A DNA stretch of 64,000 bases from Paenibacillus silviterrae (GTDB taxonomy: Bacteria; Bacillota; Bacilli; Paenibacillales; NBRC-103111): the NCBI RefSeq assembly GCF_030167925.1, contig NZ_JASKUT010000002.1, forward strand, positions 1,116,001 to 1,180,000, given 5' to 3'. Position numbers and translations under genes: made by a program. The notes beneath the pieces were generated by a model, which saw only the letters and a list, made by a program, of their open reading frames with translations, made no database searches and had not been told where the DNA came from. Shown here one piece after another: positions 52,497 through 62,800 of the stretch. Each line of letters begins with the position of its first letter. Within the stretch, counting starts at the first letter, position 1.

Positions 52497-55208
52497 TTAT
52501 TGCCTATGAGATGAACCACCTCTAGAATGAGCAAGACCATCGTCCAACACCTGCACAAACCCGCTCGTTCCATCCACCCGGATATAGGCACCGTCCTGAA
52601 TCAATTCAGTAGCCCTCTCGATGCCCACCACAGCAGGTATGCCGTATTCGCGGGCGATCACCGACCCGTGAGTCATCATACCGCCCACTTCCGTTACGAG
52701 TCCGACAATGGAAGTAAACAACGGAGTCCATCCGGGGTCCGTAAAGGGCGCGACTAATATTTCTCCCGGATTCAGCTTGGCTTCCTCCGGTTGTAGAATG
52801 ACCCTTGCTACTCCTTCTACAACACCTGCAGAAACCGGTGTTCCTACCAGCGACCCTTCCGGAGCAATCACATCGCGGCGCTTTCCGGTAACGATTTCCC
52901 CTTCGCTGGTTATCACACGGGGGGATTTCAGCTTCTGATGGAACTCATGCTGCCTTTTCCTCTCTTCTACGATTTCTTGAATATTGTCGCCATCAGAATA
53001 ACGGTTTTCCAGCAGTGCGATCATTTCCTCCAAAGTAAAAAAGTATAGATCCTCTTGCTGCACCAATATTCCTTTGGTTACAAGCGCATTCGCTTCCTCC
53101 AATATAGCGCGTTTGTATATAGATAAAATTTGAACCAGCAAAAACTTGTGATGCTCCCTCATCCCCAATAGATTGCGATACAGCTTTACCAAACGGGACA
53201 CCCATCGTTTTTCATAAAAGCCGAACTGCGCGACAATCTCCTTTGCCGCCTTATCCGCATCAAGCTCGCCTTGCTTGAATTTCCTGCGATGTTCCCCGTA
53301 AGACGCCGTTCGGATGTTGCTGAGAATCATAGGCACGAGCTGCGTCGGATCCTCGCTCCATCGCGGCTTTGTAATATCGATTTCACCTGCGCACCGCATC
53401 CCGTATTTTCGCAGAAAACGGACTAATTCATACTGAGCCTCGGCTCCTCCGGGGATCTTGAGCAGTTCTTCATAGAAAGTATCGCTGCTTGCTTTTTGCA
53501 AATAGGCGACGACTTCAGGATACGATCTGAACTTATCGGCGAGATCTCCTAACTCCAGGCCAATTTCGGTTGTCACATTGCCGGGCAGAGATTTATACAG
53601 TTGACTTAACAGTGAAGCGCCGCGTTGATCCCCTGCCTTATCTTTCAACTTCCTTTCAAGAAATCCGGAAGCAATCACTCCTGTAATGAAGTACACGACA
53701 ATTTTCGATAGGACTCTGGCCAGCATATGCTGCATACCTTGCCGTATCAGACGAACCCGGTCCGCGCCTGAAGCCGCCATGATGCTCTTCTCGATTTCCT
53801 TAACCGTGTTTTCCATAAATGCTGCAGCATCTCGAGAAGCCTTTTCGGGCTCTTTAAACAACAAGTTGCTTACCACTTTCGCGGCTACGGGGATGACAAT
53901 CGGCGCCATTCTCCCCATGACTCTTAATCGATCCCTAATCGGTACGGACACAACCCGAAATGCCTCGCGTTCCATCAACTCCATTACCGCAGATGCCATT
54001 AATTCATCCATACCCTTCATAACCTTGAGAATTCTGTTACGAACAGGTTTCATGGTAAGAATACCTGTAACATCGGCAAACGCCCTTCCGCCGGCTTCCC
54101 TTATGATCGGATTATCCTGGGATGAAGGATCCTTTTGAAAAAAACTGGGCGCGTAGCTCAAGATCGATATGGCCAATGGCTTCATAGGGTCGGTCATCAT
54201 TTGTAAGTAACCGAAGTTGATAAATATGTGCAGCCGATCGTCAAAAACAGGCGGTACCGGATAGAGAGACGTAATCGGCCGGCTCTGAAGAATATAAAAT
54301 TTGCCTTCGGCTAATCCCCACTCGATGTCTTGCTCCGAACCATAGTAGGCATCGATTTTTCGACCCCATTCGGCCAGTTCAACAATTTCACCGTCGGAAA
54401 GAGCTTGCCATTGTTGTTTTTCAGGAGGCACATCCTTAGTAACGGTCCCTCCTTCGGGAACGGAATAGATCGCAATTTCCTTCTTTGAAATATTCTTCTT
54501 GACGATTTTGCCTGAACGCACCTGGTACAAATCAGGTGTAACCAAACCGGATACAAGGGCTTCCCCAAGCCCGAAGCTTGCATCGATGGATAGGGTATGA
54601 CGTCGGCCTGTAATGGGATCAGCGGTAAACATAACTCCGGAAGCCTGAGGAAAAATCATCTGCTGAACCACAACCGACAAAAACACCAACCGGTGGTTAT
54701 ATCCGTTCTTGGCACGATAGGAGATAGCCCGGTCGGTGAACAAGGAGGTCCAGCACTTCTGCACAGCGCCAAGCACTTGCTCCAGCCCGCGCATATTCAA
54801 AAAAGTATCCTGCTGACCTGCAAACGAAGCTGTCGGCAAGTCCTCCGCCGTAGCACTGGAACGAATGGCATAGGCTTTCTCCTTGCCCATTTGTTCCCAC
54901 GCTTCGGCAATGGACGATTTTATATCTTCAGGAATAGATAGAGAGGCAAGATGATCACGAATCCGTTGTCCCCATAAACGAATTTGTACCAAGTCATCAT
55001 GAGCGACCTGATCCAGCCGATCGAATAGCTCATCCATCTCCTTACCGGTTTGGATGAACTCGCGATATGCGGCAGTGGATACACAAAATCCTTGAGGAAC
55101 GGGCAGCCCCGCCTTAGTCATTTCCCCAAGGTTCGCGCCTTTTCCGCCCACATAAGGCAAATAGGACTTGTCGATCTCTTTGAAGCTCAGTACATATTTC
55201 TCTACCAT
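52497..55208 (-). CDS. Rifampicin phosphotransferase / PEP synthase-like enzyme
   Basis: A 903-residue dikinase-type protein. An ATP-grasp domain (about 1-330) starts LPYVGGKGANLGEMTKAGLP and has AIRSSATAEDLPTASFAGQQ and QASGVMFTADPITGRR. A middle region follows, and a C-terminal swivelling His domain has VGGMMTHGSVIAREYGIP with the phospho-His. The large divergent middle region matches rifampicin phosphotransferase (Rph, YvkC-like) better than PEP synthase, which has a PEP/pyruvate barrel there. Rph inactivates rifamycins using ATP. GAGGTGG precedes the ATG at 55208. It is divergent from a lipase gene. Confidence 0.82.
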   Translation of the reverse strand: MVEKYVLSFKEIDKSYLPYVGGKGANLGEMTKAGLPVPQGFCVSTAAYREFIQTGKEMDELFDRLDQVAHDDLVQIRLWGQRIRDHLASLSIPEDIKSSIAEAWEQMGKEKAYAIRSSATAEDLPTASFAGQQDTFLNMRGLEQVLGAVQKCWTSLFTDRAISYRAKNGYNHRLVFLSVVVQQMIFPQASGVMFTADPITGRRHTLSIDASFGLGEALVSGLVTPDLYQVRSGKIVKKNISKKEIAIYSVPEGGTVTKDVPPEKQQWQALSDGEIVELAEWGRKIDAYYGSEQDIEWGLAEGKFYILQSRPITSLYPVPPVFDDRLHIFINFGYLQMMTDPMKPLAISILSYAPSFFQKDPSSQDNPIIREAGGRAFADVTGILTMKPVRNRILKVMKGMDELMASAVMELMEREAFRVVSVPIRDRLRVMGRMAPIVIPVAAKVVSNLLFKEPEKASRDAAAFMENTVKEIEKSIMAASGADRVRLIRQGMQHMLARVLSKIVVYFITGVIASGFLERKLKDKAGDQRGASLLSQLYKSLPGNVTTEIGLELGDLADKFRSYPEVVAYLQKASSDTFYEELLKIPGGAEAQYELVRFLRKYGMRCAGEIDITKPRWSEDPTQLVPMILSNIRTASYGEHRRKFKQGELDADKAAKEIVAQFGFYEKRWVSRLVKLYRNLLGMREHHKFLLVQILSIYKRAILEEANALVTKGILVQQEDLYFFTLEEMIALLENRYSDGDNIQEIVEERKRQHEFHQKLKSPRVITSEGEIVTGKRRDVIAPEGSLVGTPVSAGVVEGVARVILQPEEAKLNPGEILVAPFTDPGWTPLFTSIVGLVTEVGGMMTHGSVIAREYGIPAVVGIERATELIQDGAYIRVDGTSGFVQVLDDGLAHSRGGSSHRQ

Positions 55209-55317
55209 TGGATACCACCTCAATTCAAGGTTAACCTTGTTTGTGTCATAGCGGATATCAACAAGCGGTGCCTTTGAATAAAGTGAAGCAATTCTTTCAT
55301 GCAAAGGAGAGATAGGT

Positions 55318-56067
55318 GTGGCGAGGAAGCAAAGGGTAAACCAAGCTATATTTCTCTCGGCGGTCGTTATGCAGGCTTTGCAGCAATACAAGAAAGAGGG
55401 AACACTTGTGCTGCCAAGCGGCTATCGTTATATTGCGGCCCTGGGAGGGAGAGGCCATTCTTATCTTGGATTCATCATCCAGTCTTCTACCAAGGTGATC
55501 GTTGCCTTCCGCGGAACGGAAAATATGCAAGATGTACTATCTGATCTAGATTGGCGTCAAGTGAAATATCCTTATGTATCGGCGGGCGGACAAACACATA
55601 GAGGATTCACTGATCTATATACCAGGGCCGTTAGAGTTATGCTGCTAAAACACCTGCGGAGGCTATATTCGCCAGAGAAACGTCTGATTATCACGGGTCA
55701 CAGCTTAGGCGGAGCGCTCGCCACGTTATGCGCCCCTGATGTGGTTGCACATACAAGGTTCAAACGGCCTTCGGTCGTTACCTTCGGATCGCCCAAGGTT
55801 GGAAATCCCGCATTCGTGGCGGCATTCCACCGAACGGTTGGCGATTCCATACGTGTCGTCAATACCTCCGACATCGTACCGCGCTTCCCGCCGTCCACGA
55901 CTAGCTTAGCATACCGACATATCCGGAGACCGCTCTACATTCGATTCTCTGCAGTAACTGCAGTGGGGCGGCACAAAATCCGCTCGTATTATCGCGCCTT
56001 GGCTGCGCTTTCCCCCGTTTATAGCAACAGGATGTGTAAGATGAATCCGCATTTTTGTAACGCATAA
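55318..56067 (+). CDS. Class 3 lipase family protein
   Basis: A 249-residue protein of the lipase-3 fold with VIVAFRGTENMQDVLSDLDW, nucleophile elbow ITGHSLGGALA (Ser), Asp in VNTSDIVPRFPP and a later His in RHKIRSYYRAL. No signal peptide is evident, so it may be cytoplasmic or membrane-associated. The GTG start has GGAG about eight bases upstream. It probably hydrolyses acylglycerol or phospholipid esters. The Rph-like gene diverges from it. Confidence 0.88.
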   Translation: MARKQRVNQAIFLSAVVMQALQQYKKEGTLVLPSGYRYIAALGGRGHSYLGFIIQSSTKVIVAFRGTENMQDVLSDLDWRQVKYPYVSAGGQTHRGFTDLYTRAVRVMLLKHLRRLYSPEKRLIITGHSLGGALATLCAPDVVAHTRFKRPSVVTFGSPKVGNPAFVAAFHRTVGDSIRVVNTSDIVPRFPPSTTSLAYRHIRRPLYIRFSAVTAVGRHKIRSYYRALAALSPVYSNRMCKMNPHFCNA

Positions 56068-56098
56068 TGCTCTAATCGGAACGGGTGCCCATTGGGAG

Positions 56099-56350
56099 CT
56101 AATTCCTTGGATAATCCAGACTCATAATATCCATGAATGATACCTTAACCGTTTCGGCCCCTTTATTTACATGGACCTTACCGGTCCTTGAATCCAAATG
56201 TACAATCTGACCTCGAAGCTGCTCTTCCCAGGCCCAAATGCTTAGCAGCACTTCCGATTTTTCATGAAACGCTTCGGAGATTTGATTTCCTAATTCCTCT
56301 AATACAAATTCGTCCCGGGTGGGCCGTTTAGGTATTTTTCCTTTTGCCAT
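56099..56350 (-). CDS. YolD-like family protein
   Basis: An 83-residue protein with the YolD-like pattern IWAWEEQLRGQIVHLDSRTG and the C-terminal VSFMDIMSLD. YolD proteins often lie with error-prone polymerases (UvrX/DinB) and are DNA-damage-linked in Bacillales, but no polymerase is here. AGGAGG precedes the ATG. Function is unknown. Confidence 0.85.
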   Translation of the reverse strand: MAKGKIPKRPTRDEFVLEELGNQISEAFHEKSEVLLSIWAWEEQLRGQIVHLDSRTGKVHVNKGAETVKVSFMDIMSLDYPRN

Positions 56351-56497
56351 TACTGACGTCCTCCTAATTTTTTAATAACAGCCTGTTAAGAGATCGTCAG
56401 ACCAGACCATTGTAAAGTTAATTTATATAACTCCTAGTATACTACCTTACTTCCGATTACGGATAGGGGCATGATCAACCTCACCCCAACACCATAA

Positions 56498-56585
56498 AAA
56501 GGGCTGTTCCTGCCCTTTGCGAAACGAACCATCTACGAGAACGCAGGAGGATGGTCAGATCCTAAAGGTTACAGGGAACAGCCCT
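56498..56585 (-). terminator. Structured 3' element with long-loop terminator stem
   Basis: AGGGCTGTTCC (56500-56510) and GGAACAGCCCT (56575-56585) form a perfect 11-bp stem around about 64 bases, followed on the minus strand by TTTTTATGG. Inside, ACCATC and GATGGT can form a second stem. It ends the transcript of the giant gene and its small downstream ORF. The rest of 56351-56641 shows no gene. Confidence 0.65.
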
Positions 56586-56641
56586 GATGGACTTGCATAG
56601 CACCAATGGGTTGCTATTTCAATCGGTAATTCACGTCAGAT

Positions 56642-56788
56642 TTACTTCGGCCTGCAGACGAGCACAGGAATCGGTGAGCCGGGGCGAAATACGTACTCAC
56701 AAAACATTTCGCCTCCGGATATGGCCGTTTCAAACTGCAGCGGTTCATGTGAGGTGATTCCAGGTGCGCAATACGTTTTTTTCTTCAA
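56642..56788 (-). CDS. 48-residue small protein downstream of the giant gene
   Basis: A 48-codon frame starts with TTG nine bases after AGGAGG and lies 15 bases past the stop of the 2300-residue gene. It begins KKKTYCAPGITSHEPLQFE and has three Cys (residues 7, 30, 45). The pattern SHEPLQFETA recalls small peptides of Paenibacillus that occur as possible modified-peptide precursors, but no modification genes are seen here. The ribosome site is strong and codon choice looks normal. Function unknown. Confidence 0.55.
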   Translation of the reverse strand: MKKKTYCAPGITSHEPLQFETAISGGEMFCEYVFRPGSPIPVLVCRPK

Positions 56789-56803
56789 TTCCACTTTCCT
56801 CCT

Positions 56804-59800
56804 TTACTCCTCTATCTGAGAAATCGTCCCATTGGCAAAGTCGATGACGTGAATCCATTCTCTATTGCCCGCTCGATCATAGCTGCGGAATTCAAACGTC
56901 CAGACCATTTCGTTCGCCTTCAAAACAATCGGGTCCTTGTACTCGACCCATGGACCGCCATTGGAGCGAGTTTCGATCCGGCTGATTCCAGAGCCTGCAT
57001 CTGTAGCGGTCAAGGTAATGATAATACCTTCGACATAGCTGCCATCCGGTGAGAAAACCGGTGCGATGTCAAAGCTCGTTACCGGAGCGGTTGCGTCGGT
57101 TATGCTGTAGGCCACAGTTACCGGTACGGATGCGGCCTGCAAGTAATCGACCGCTTCCAGCTTGACTTCATAAGCCCCTAAGACTGAGGTATTCTCAAAC
57201 CGCGCCTCTTGCTTACCTGCAGGGATCACCTGCGTATAACCGAAGGTCGAATCGCCAGGCTTTCGAAGGGATACCCGAATTGCCTTCAAATCAGCGTCCT
57301 CCGGATCCGTCCAAGTCACCGTTAAGCCCCCTTGTACTGCCAGTACTGCGGTCTGCGTCACGGGCTGAGGAGGAGTATTCACCGGCTTCACAGGGGCCGG
57401 TTGCGTAGAACCGATAAGAGTAATGCCCTGGGATTGCCTTCCATCCGCCGCCGCGGATGCGAGATGTATTGTATATGCTTTACCAGGCTCCAGCCCGGTG
57501 ATAGAAGCAAAGCCGATGCCGCGCTTTATGGTTTGGTCGCCGGATGGCGAGGATGCCCCCTGGGCGGTCCAACGAATGGTGACTGCATCAAACTCCACAT
57601 CGTCTGCTTCCTTCCAGCTTAAGCTGATGGCATTCGTGCCGCCAATGAGACTGACCTCCGATACCCCCTCCTGTACGGCAGGCAATCTGTCGGCTATCAT
57701 AACAGAAGCTTCGTACGGTTCGGTCATCGGTCTGCCCGCGTAGCTCAGCACCATCGGATCCACTACAACCCGGTAGGTTTGCCCTGCAACGAAGGTGCCT
57801 TTGATTTTGTATTCCTTGGACAGGCTTTCTCCCCCGGGATTCCGTTCGGGCTGTAAAGGTTCTACCTGAATGGGGACCGGCGGCACATCCGAACCGTACA
57901 CAGCCTGAAGGACTGACACGGTTTCTGTCGTCACTGTGGCCGGCTGCATATAATGGCTGAATCGCAGCAGCAAGAAGCTTGAGCTGTCCTCTCGCCCTTG
58001 GCTCACCTTCTCAACCTCAGGCGCTTCATGTGAGAAGAGACCTACATTGACGTCATAATGAGGCGGAAGTACTTGAAGTTCTTCGCTAAAGGCCTGCTCG
58101 TAGCCTTCTTTACTAAACCTTACCTTCCATAGACCCTCAGGCACATCCCATGCGTATCGCCCTTCGCGATTGGTAGAGAGCGGATTTATTTGTCCGTATA
58201 GACTGGAATCCCATACCCGCCATGTTCCATCAGAGGGCTCCCGGAACATCGCCGTGGCGGTTACCCCTTCCAACCGGTTCGACTCCACTGCTTCATAGAC
58301 GAAACCGCTTGGGTCGTAAATCCAGTAAGGATCCGCGATCGGATCATCATCCGGCGGCGGCTTTGTTGGATCATCCGGTCTGTTCGGATCATCCGGCTCC
58401 TCCGGATCCTCTTCATCCTTCTCACATTGGTCTGCAGCGACACTCGAGTATTCTTCAAAATGATTCTTTAGCTGGTCGTATCTGTTCTCCCAGTCATTCA
58501 TGGCGAGATAACCGACGCCCGTCGTTGTGGCGAGTACAGCTGCTCCGCCAATGAGGCCGATGCCGCTATAAGCCAACGCCATGCCCGCCAGCTGCATCAT
58601 ATACTTGGCGATCAGGATACCGAGCAGCTCCTGAGCCAATTCTTGCGCTTTGTTGACAAACCGTGTTCCCGAGCCGGGAGGAAGGCATTCCGCGCCGGTT
58701 ACGTTATCCAGGAACGCGTTCATATCATTCATTTTTTGCTGAAAATCATATCCGTTGAGAACTGCACCGGCCAATCCCAGCCCCGTACCCGCTCCCGGGG
58801 TTTTAATATTGATCCAGAAATGCCCCCCGAAGTTGACGTACCCTACGACCGGGGGACCGGACAAGGCTTGCGTATCGCCTCCGAATGCCGTGATGATTTC
58901 ACGCGCCTTCTCAACCGGAACCACAGCGCTAAACTGCGCCGTCGAGCCGCTATAGGAGAATTTCAAATCATATACCTCCGGAGAGCCTGGCGGAACCTGC
59001 GGAGGCGTGTAGCCCTCTGCCGGCGAATGCCAGAACTGCACATCCACCTTCTCATCCGGATAATCCTTGGAGCTGATGGAGACAGGATTCACATACTGCC
59101 TGCCAGGTACATCAGCCAGCTGGGAACGCAGCGTGCTGCCGCCGTCCTGAAGCACAACGGCATCGAGCTTTCGCAATTCCGGCGGCATCGATTTTAAGAT
59201 CTCTTCCTCTGTTGCCGATACCGCATAAGCCGATTTCTTCACCTCATACGAAAGGGAGATGAGTCCCAGGCTTTGTTGACGGCTGGATTTGATCCCCTCG
59301 AAACGCCCGCTGAGCGGATTTCTTGCCAGAGGCACCTGTTCTCCGGCAACTTTGAGCACAACATTCTCAATCCGCTCCGGCACGTTAAACGCTACGGAGA
59401 AGGAAATCGGCGAGCTCGGCACGATACTCATCGGCTGACGCGCGACACCGTTAGACAAATCCGCAGTCATTTGGTTATGGCCGTTCTTCATGACCAGATG
59501 CAGAGGAGCAGGCTCCAGCGGATCGTATTTGACGAAGGCCGTCTCGGAATAAGCTTCCTTCTCATCCGTTATTGATTTGGCCTTCAGGGCATGCACATTG
59601 GCCTGGGCCTCGGAATCAACCAGCGTCATGGTGGTATACCAGTATCCGCCTGCCGAAGCGGTGGTCTCCGCAACCTGCTGCTGGCCGTCGAATACGAGTA
59701 TCCGGCTTCCCGGTACCGCACGCCCGTCTACGGTAAATGTCTTCTTCGCGACTACAGACGGTGCACGCAGGCTAAGCTCGGTTACCGGAATCAGAGTGGC

Positions 59801-62800
59801 TCCGATGGTCTCTACCTTTCGCGGGCCTGCGGCTTGATCGAAGCGAATACCCAGCTCCGCGTTCAGCATAGCACTCTTGGCTTCGTCAAGCTGGAGCTGG
59901 TAAACGATCGTTCCCTTGCCTCTAGGACCTATAGTTTGAGGCAGCTGCACCTCATGAGTATGTGCCGAAATCGGAACACTTACGGCCGGTTCACCATTCA
60001 GCATAATGCTTCCGGCGACTAAAGATGCGCCTGCAGGAATCTGCAGCAGCAGCGTACCATTCAGAACCTCCTGATTCGATCCGTTCTCATAGGTGCCTCG
60101 TAGACGGATTCTTGAACCCTCGGCAACGGGAAGGTCCATCGCCTGCAGGCTGTTCCCCGCCGCATTCTCGAATATGCCTCCGCTCGTAAGCATAACGGTA
60201 CCTAAATCAACGGTCGATCCTTCGATAGCGGCAAACGATTTTTCCGCCCTAAATAATCTTGTGCCGCTATACGTATGAAATACCGCGATGTAATTTCCCG
60301 TCCGCGGCAAGCTTCCCCGTATTTTCCCCCAAGCAACGCTCCCGTTGCTAACGATTCTTCCCTTGCCGCCATTCGTATCCGCCTCATATAAATTCATGGT
60401 AATCGGGCTGGAAGGCAAAGGCTGCTCAGCGGTAAGCGTGCCGGTAAAGGCCGATGCTTCCGCTATACGAATTTCCACACTTGCTTTGTAATTCTCATCC
60501 AGCACAAGCGGTTGACAGCTCGTCGCCATGACATTCAGAACATCGATTACGCAAGCCTTAAACGGTTGACCGTTGTAGCCCGTTGCGACGATCGTATTGG
60601 TCGTGCTCCAATGATAGGCGCGTGAATCGTTCGGATGATACAAAGCAGGCTGGAATCGGGTGACCAAAGGATAATTCAAATCCTCCTTTCTCCATTCCTC
60701 TCCCACCCTTTTCGTATAAAAATCCACATGAATCTCCGCTCTTTTTTCCTCAAGCAGGACGATATCCCAAAGTACATTCTCAGTGACCGTCACGGTTTGG
60801 TCAGGCTTTGCACGAAGGGTTGTATTGCCGGCGATTTGTACTGCATTAACCGTCGTGACACCTAGCGGCAGCCGCGCGGTGTACCTTCCTTGATCGTCCG
60901 TCGCCGACACTTCACGAATCCCTTCCTGCGTGAAGGTAACATTGACATTCGGAACGGGGGTTCCATCCGACTTTTTCACCATGCCGCTAATCGTACCGTA
61001 ACGCACCTCGGGCTGGAGGGTAATCTGCATATTCCTTTTGTTGACATCAACCACAACAGGAGGCATAGGCTGATACGGCCTTGGCAGCTGTGCAGTTACA
61101 GCAATTTTCTCACTGACACGCACGATGTCCCGCAGCTCCGTTTCCGCTCCCGGTTTCACGCTGGCTACTGCCAGGACGGCTGTAGGGTCGTCGGCACGGG
61201 TGATGGTCAACGGCACCGTGCGCAGCGGCGCTTCGGGGTCTTGCGTTGTCGTGATGCGAAGCGTTGCCGTCATTCGGGCATCAAGCGTCAAATGGTGCTT
61301 GACTCCTTTGGCTGCATTGACCTGCAGCAACTCCCCTAACAGCTCTCCATCGGCTGCGAGGAGGGATACCCGGTAATCCTCCGCATCCGGCAGCGCCATC
61401 TGATAGAGGAATTCGGAGTCTACGGCCGATTGCGCTCCCGTACGCTTAGCGTCGCTCCAGGCAACCATACGAGATCCGGCTAACGCCGCCCTGACGTCCT
61501 CATTGGCAAGGTTGCCGATCGATACTTGAAGCTGTGCGGAAACGGAAGACGGCAATCCCTCCGCAGCCATAGGAACCATGAGTCCCTTGCTGTCCGCAAC
61601 GCGCCCGACAAGGGAGGTGACCTCGGAAATGCCCTCAGCCAGCTGAAAACTCCCTGTGTACGAGCCCGGTGTCGTGCCGCTCTCCGTCAGGATAAGCTCC
61701 GTACTCTCCGCCACGTTCCCCTTCTTATAAGAAACGGTGGCTCCCGCCTGCCTGCCGGGTACCCCGGTAACCGTAACAGCTATTGTACCGCCAAATTTCA
61801 GCTGCTGCCTTACTGTCATTGGAGCATTCCATTGCACCTTCTGAATGGGCTTCTCCCCTTGGGGCTGGGAGCTGCATTCCACCGGGCATACAGTAAAGGC
61901 TCCATCCAGAAAATATCCCATCGGGGAACGATGCCCTGTATACATAGATATAAAGGCGGTCTTGGTTCCGTTGGTGGACATCGTGTTTCCGAAGGCATAG
62001 GAAGCCGGATTGCTCACCTGTTTGGTTTCGCCGGTTGCAATGTCAAGCCATACCAGCCCGTTGGCGTTGGTCAAATAGTTATAAACGCCAAGCGTAACCC
62101 GTTTGCCATCACCGGAGATGACCGGATCGTCCAAATAATAGTCGCCGTTGTTCTCAAAGAGGATTCGGCTTTTCTCCTCCCCGCTTGCCAGTCTGTCATA
62201 CAAATAGATTACGCCGAATTCGTTATACACAACATACCGTCCGTCATCGCTAAGACTTACTTCATCGTATCCTGAAGCGAAGGATTGGGCTTCACTTGGC
62301 TTTGCAAGCTCCATGAGGTAGGTCAGACCGCCGCATTCTCCGCAGCCATGCTGAAAGACAATATGCTTGCCGTCACCGGAAAGACGAACATATTCGATGT
62401 TATACCATTCAGGTGCGTCTTGCAGCACGTTTGAAAGATCCACCCGGGTAACGGCACGGGTTCTGCGATCATAAATGAAGATATCGAGCGTTTCCGGCGT
62501 GTCATTCTCTACAAGGTTCGTTGCGTTGGATAGAAAAGCAATCAAGTTACCGTCATCACTAATGGAAGGACTTACGGAAAAATCATTCGGTATCTCCCCA
62601 TTGGCCAAGGTTAACGGGGTTAACGCGTCCGAACCCGGATGTTTGATGAAAATCTGGTATAAGTCATTAAGATCCGCTTGAATCGCCATTACGGAGCCAT
62701 CCTCATTAATTATCGGGCGATAAGGATTCATAGCTCCGATCGGAAGCGGGATATGCTGAATCGTATTTTGCACTAGATCCCGCAAATATAGCAGCGAATT

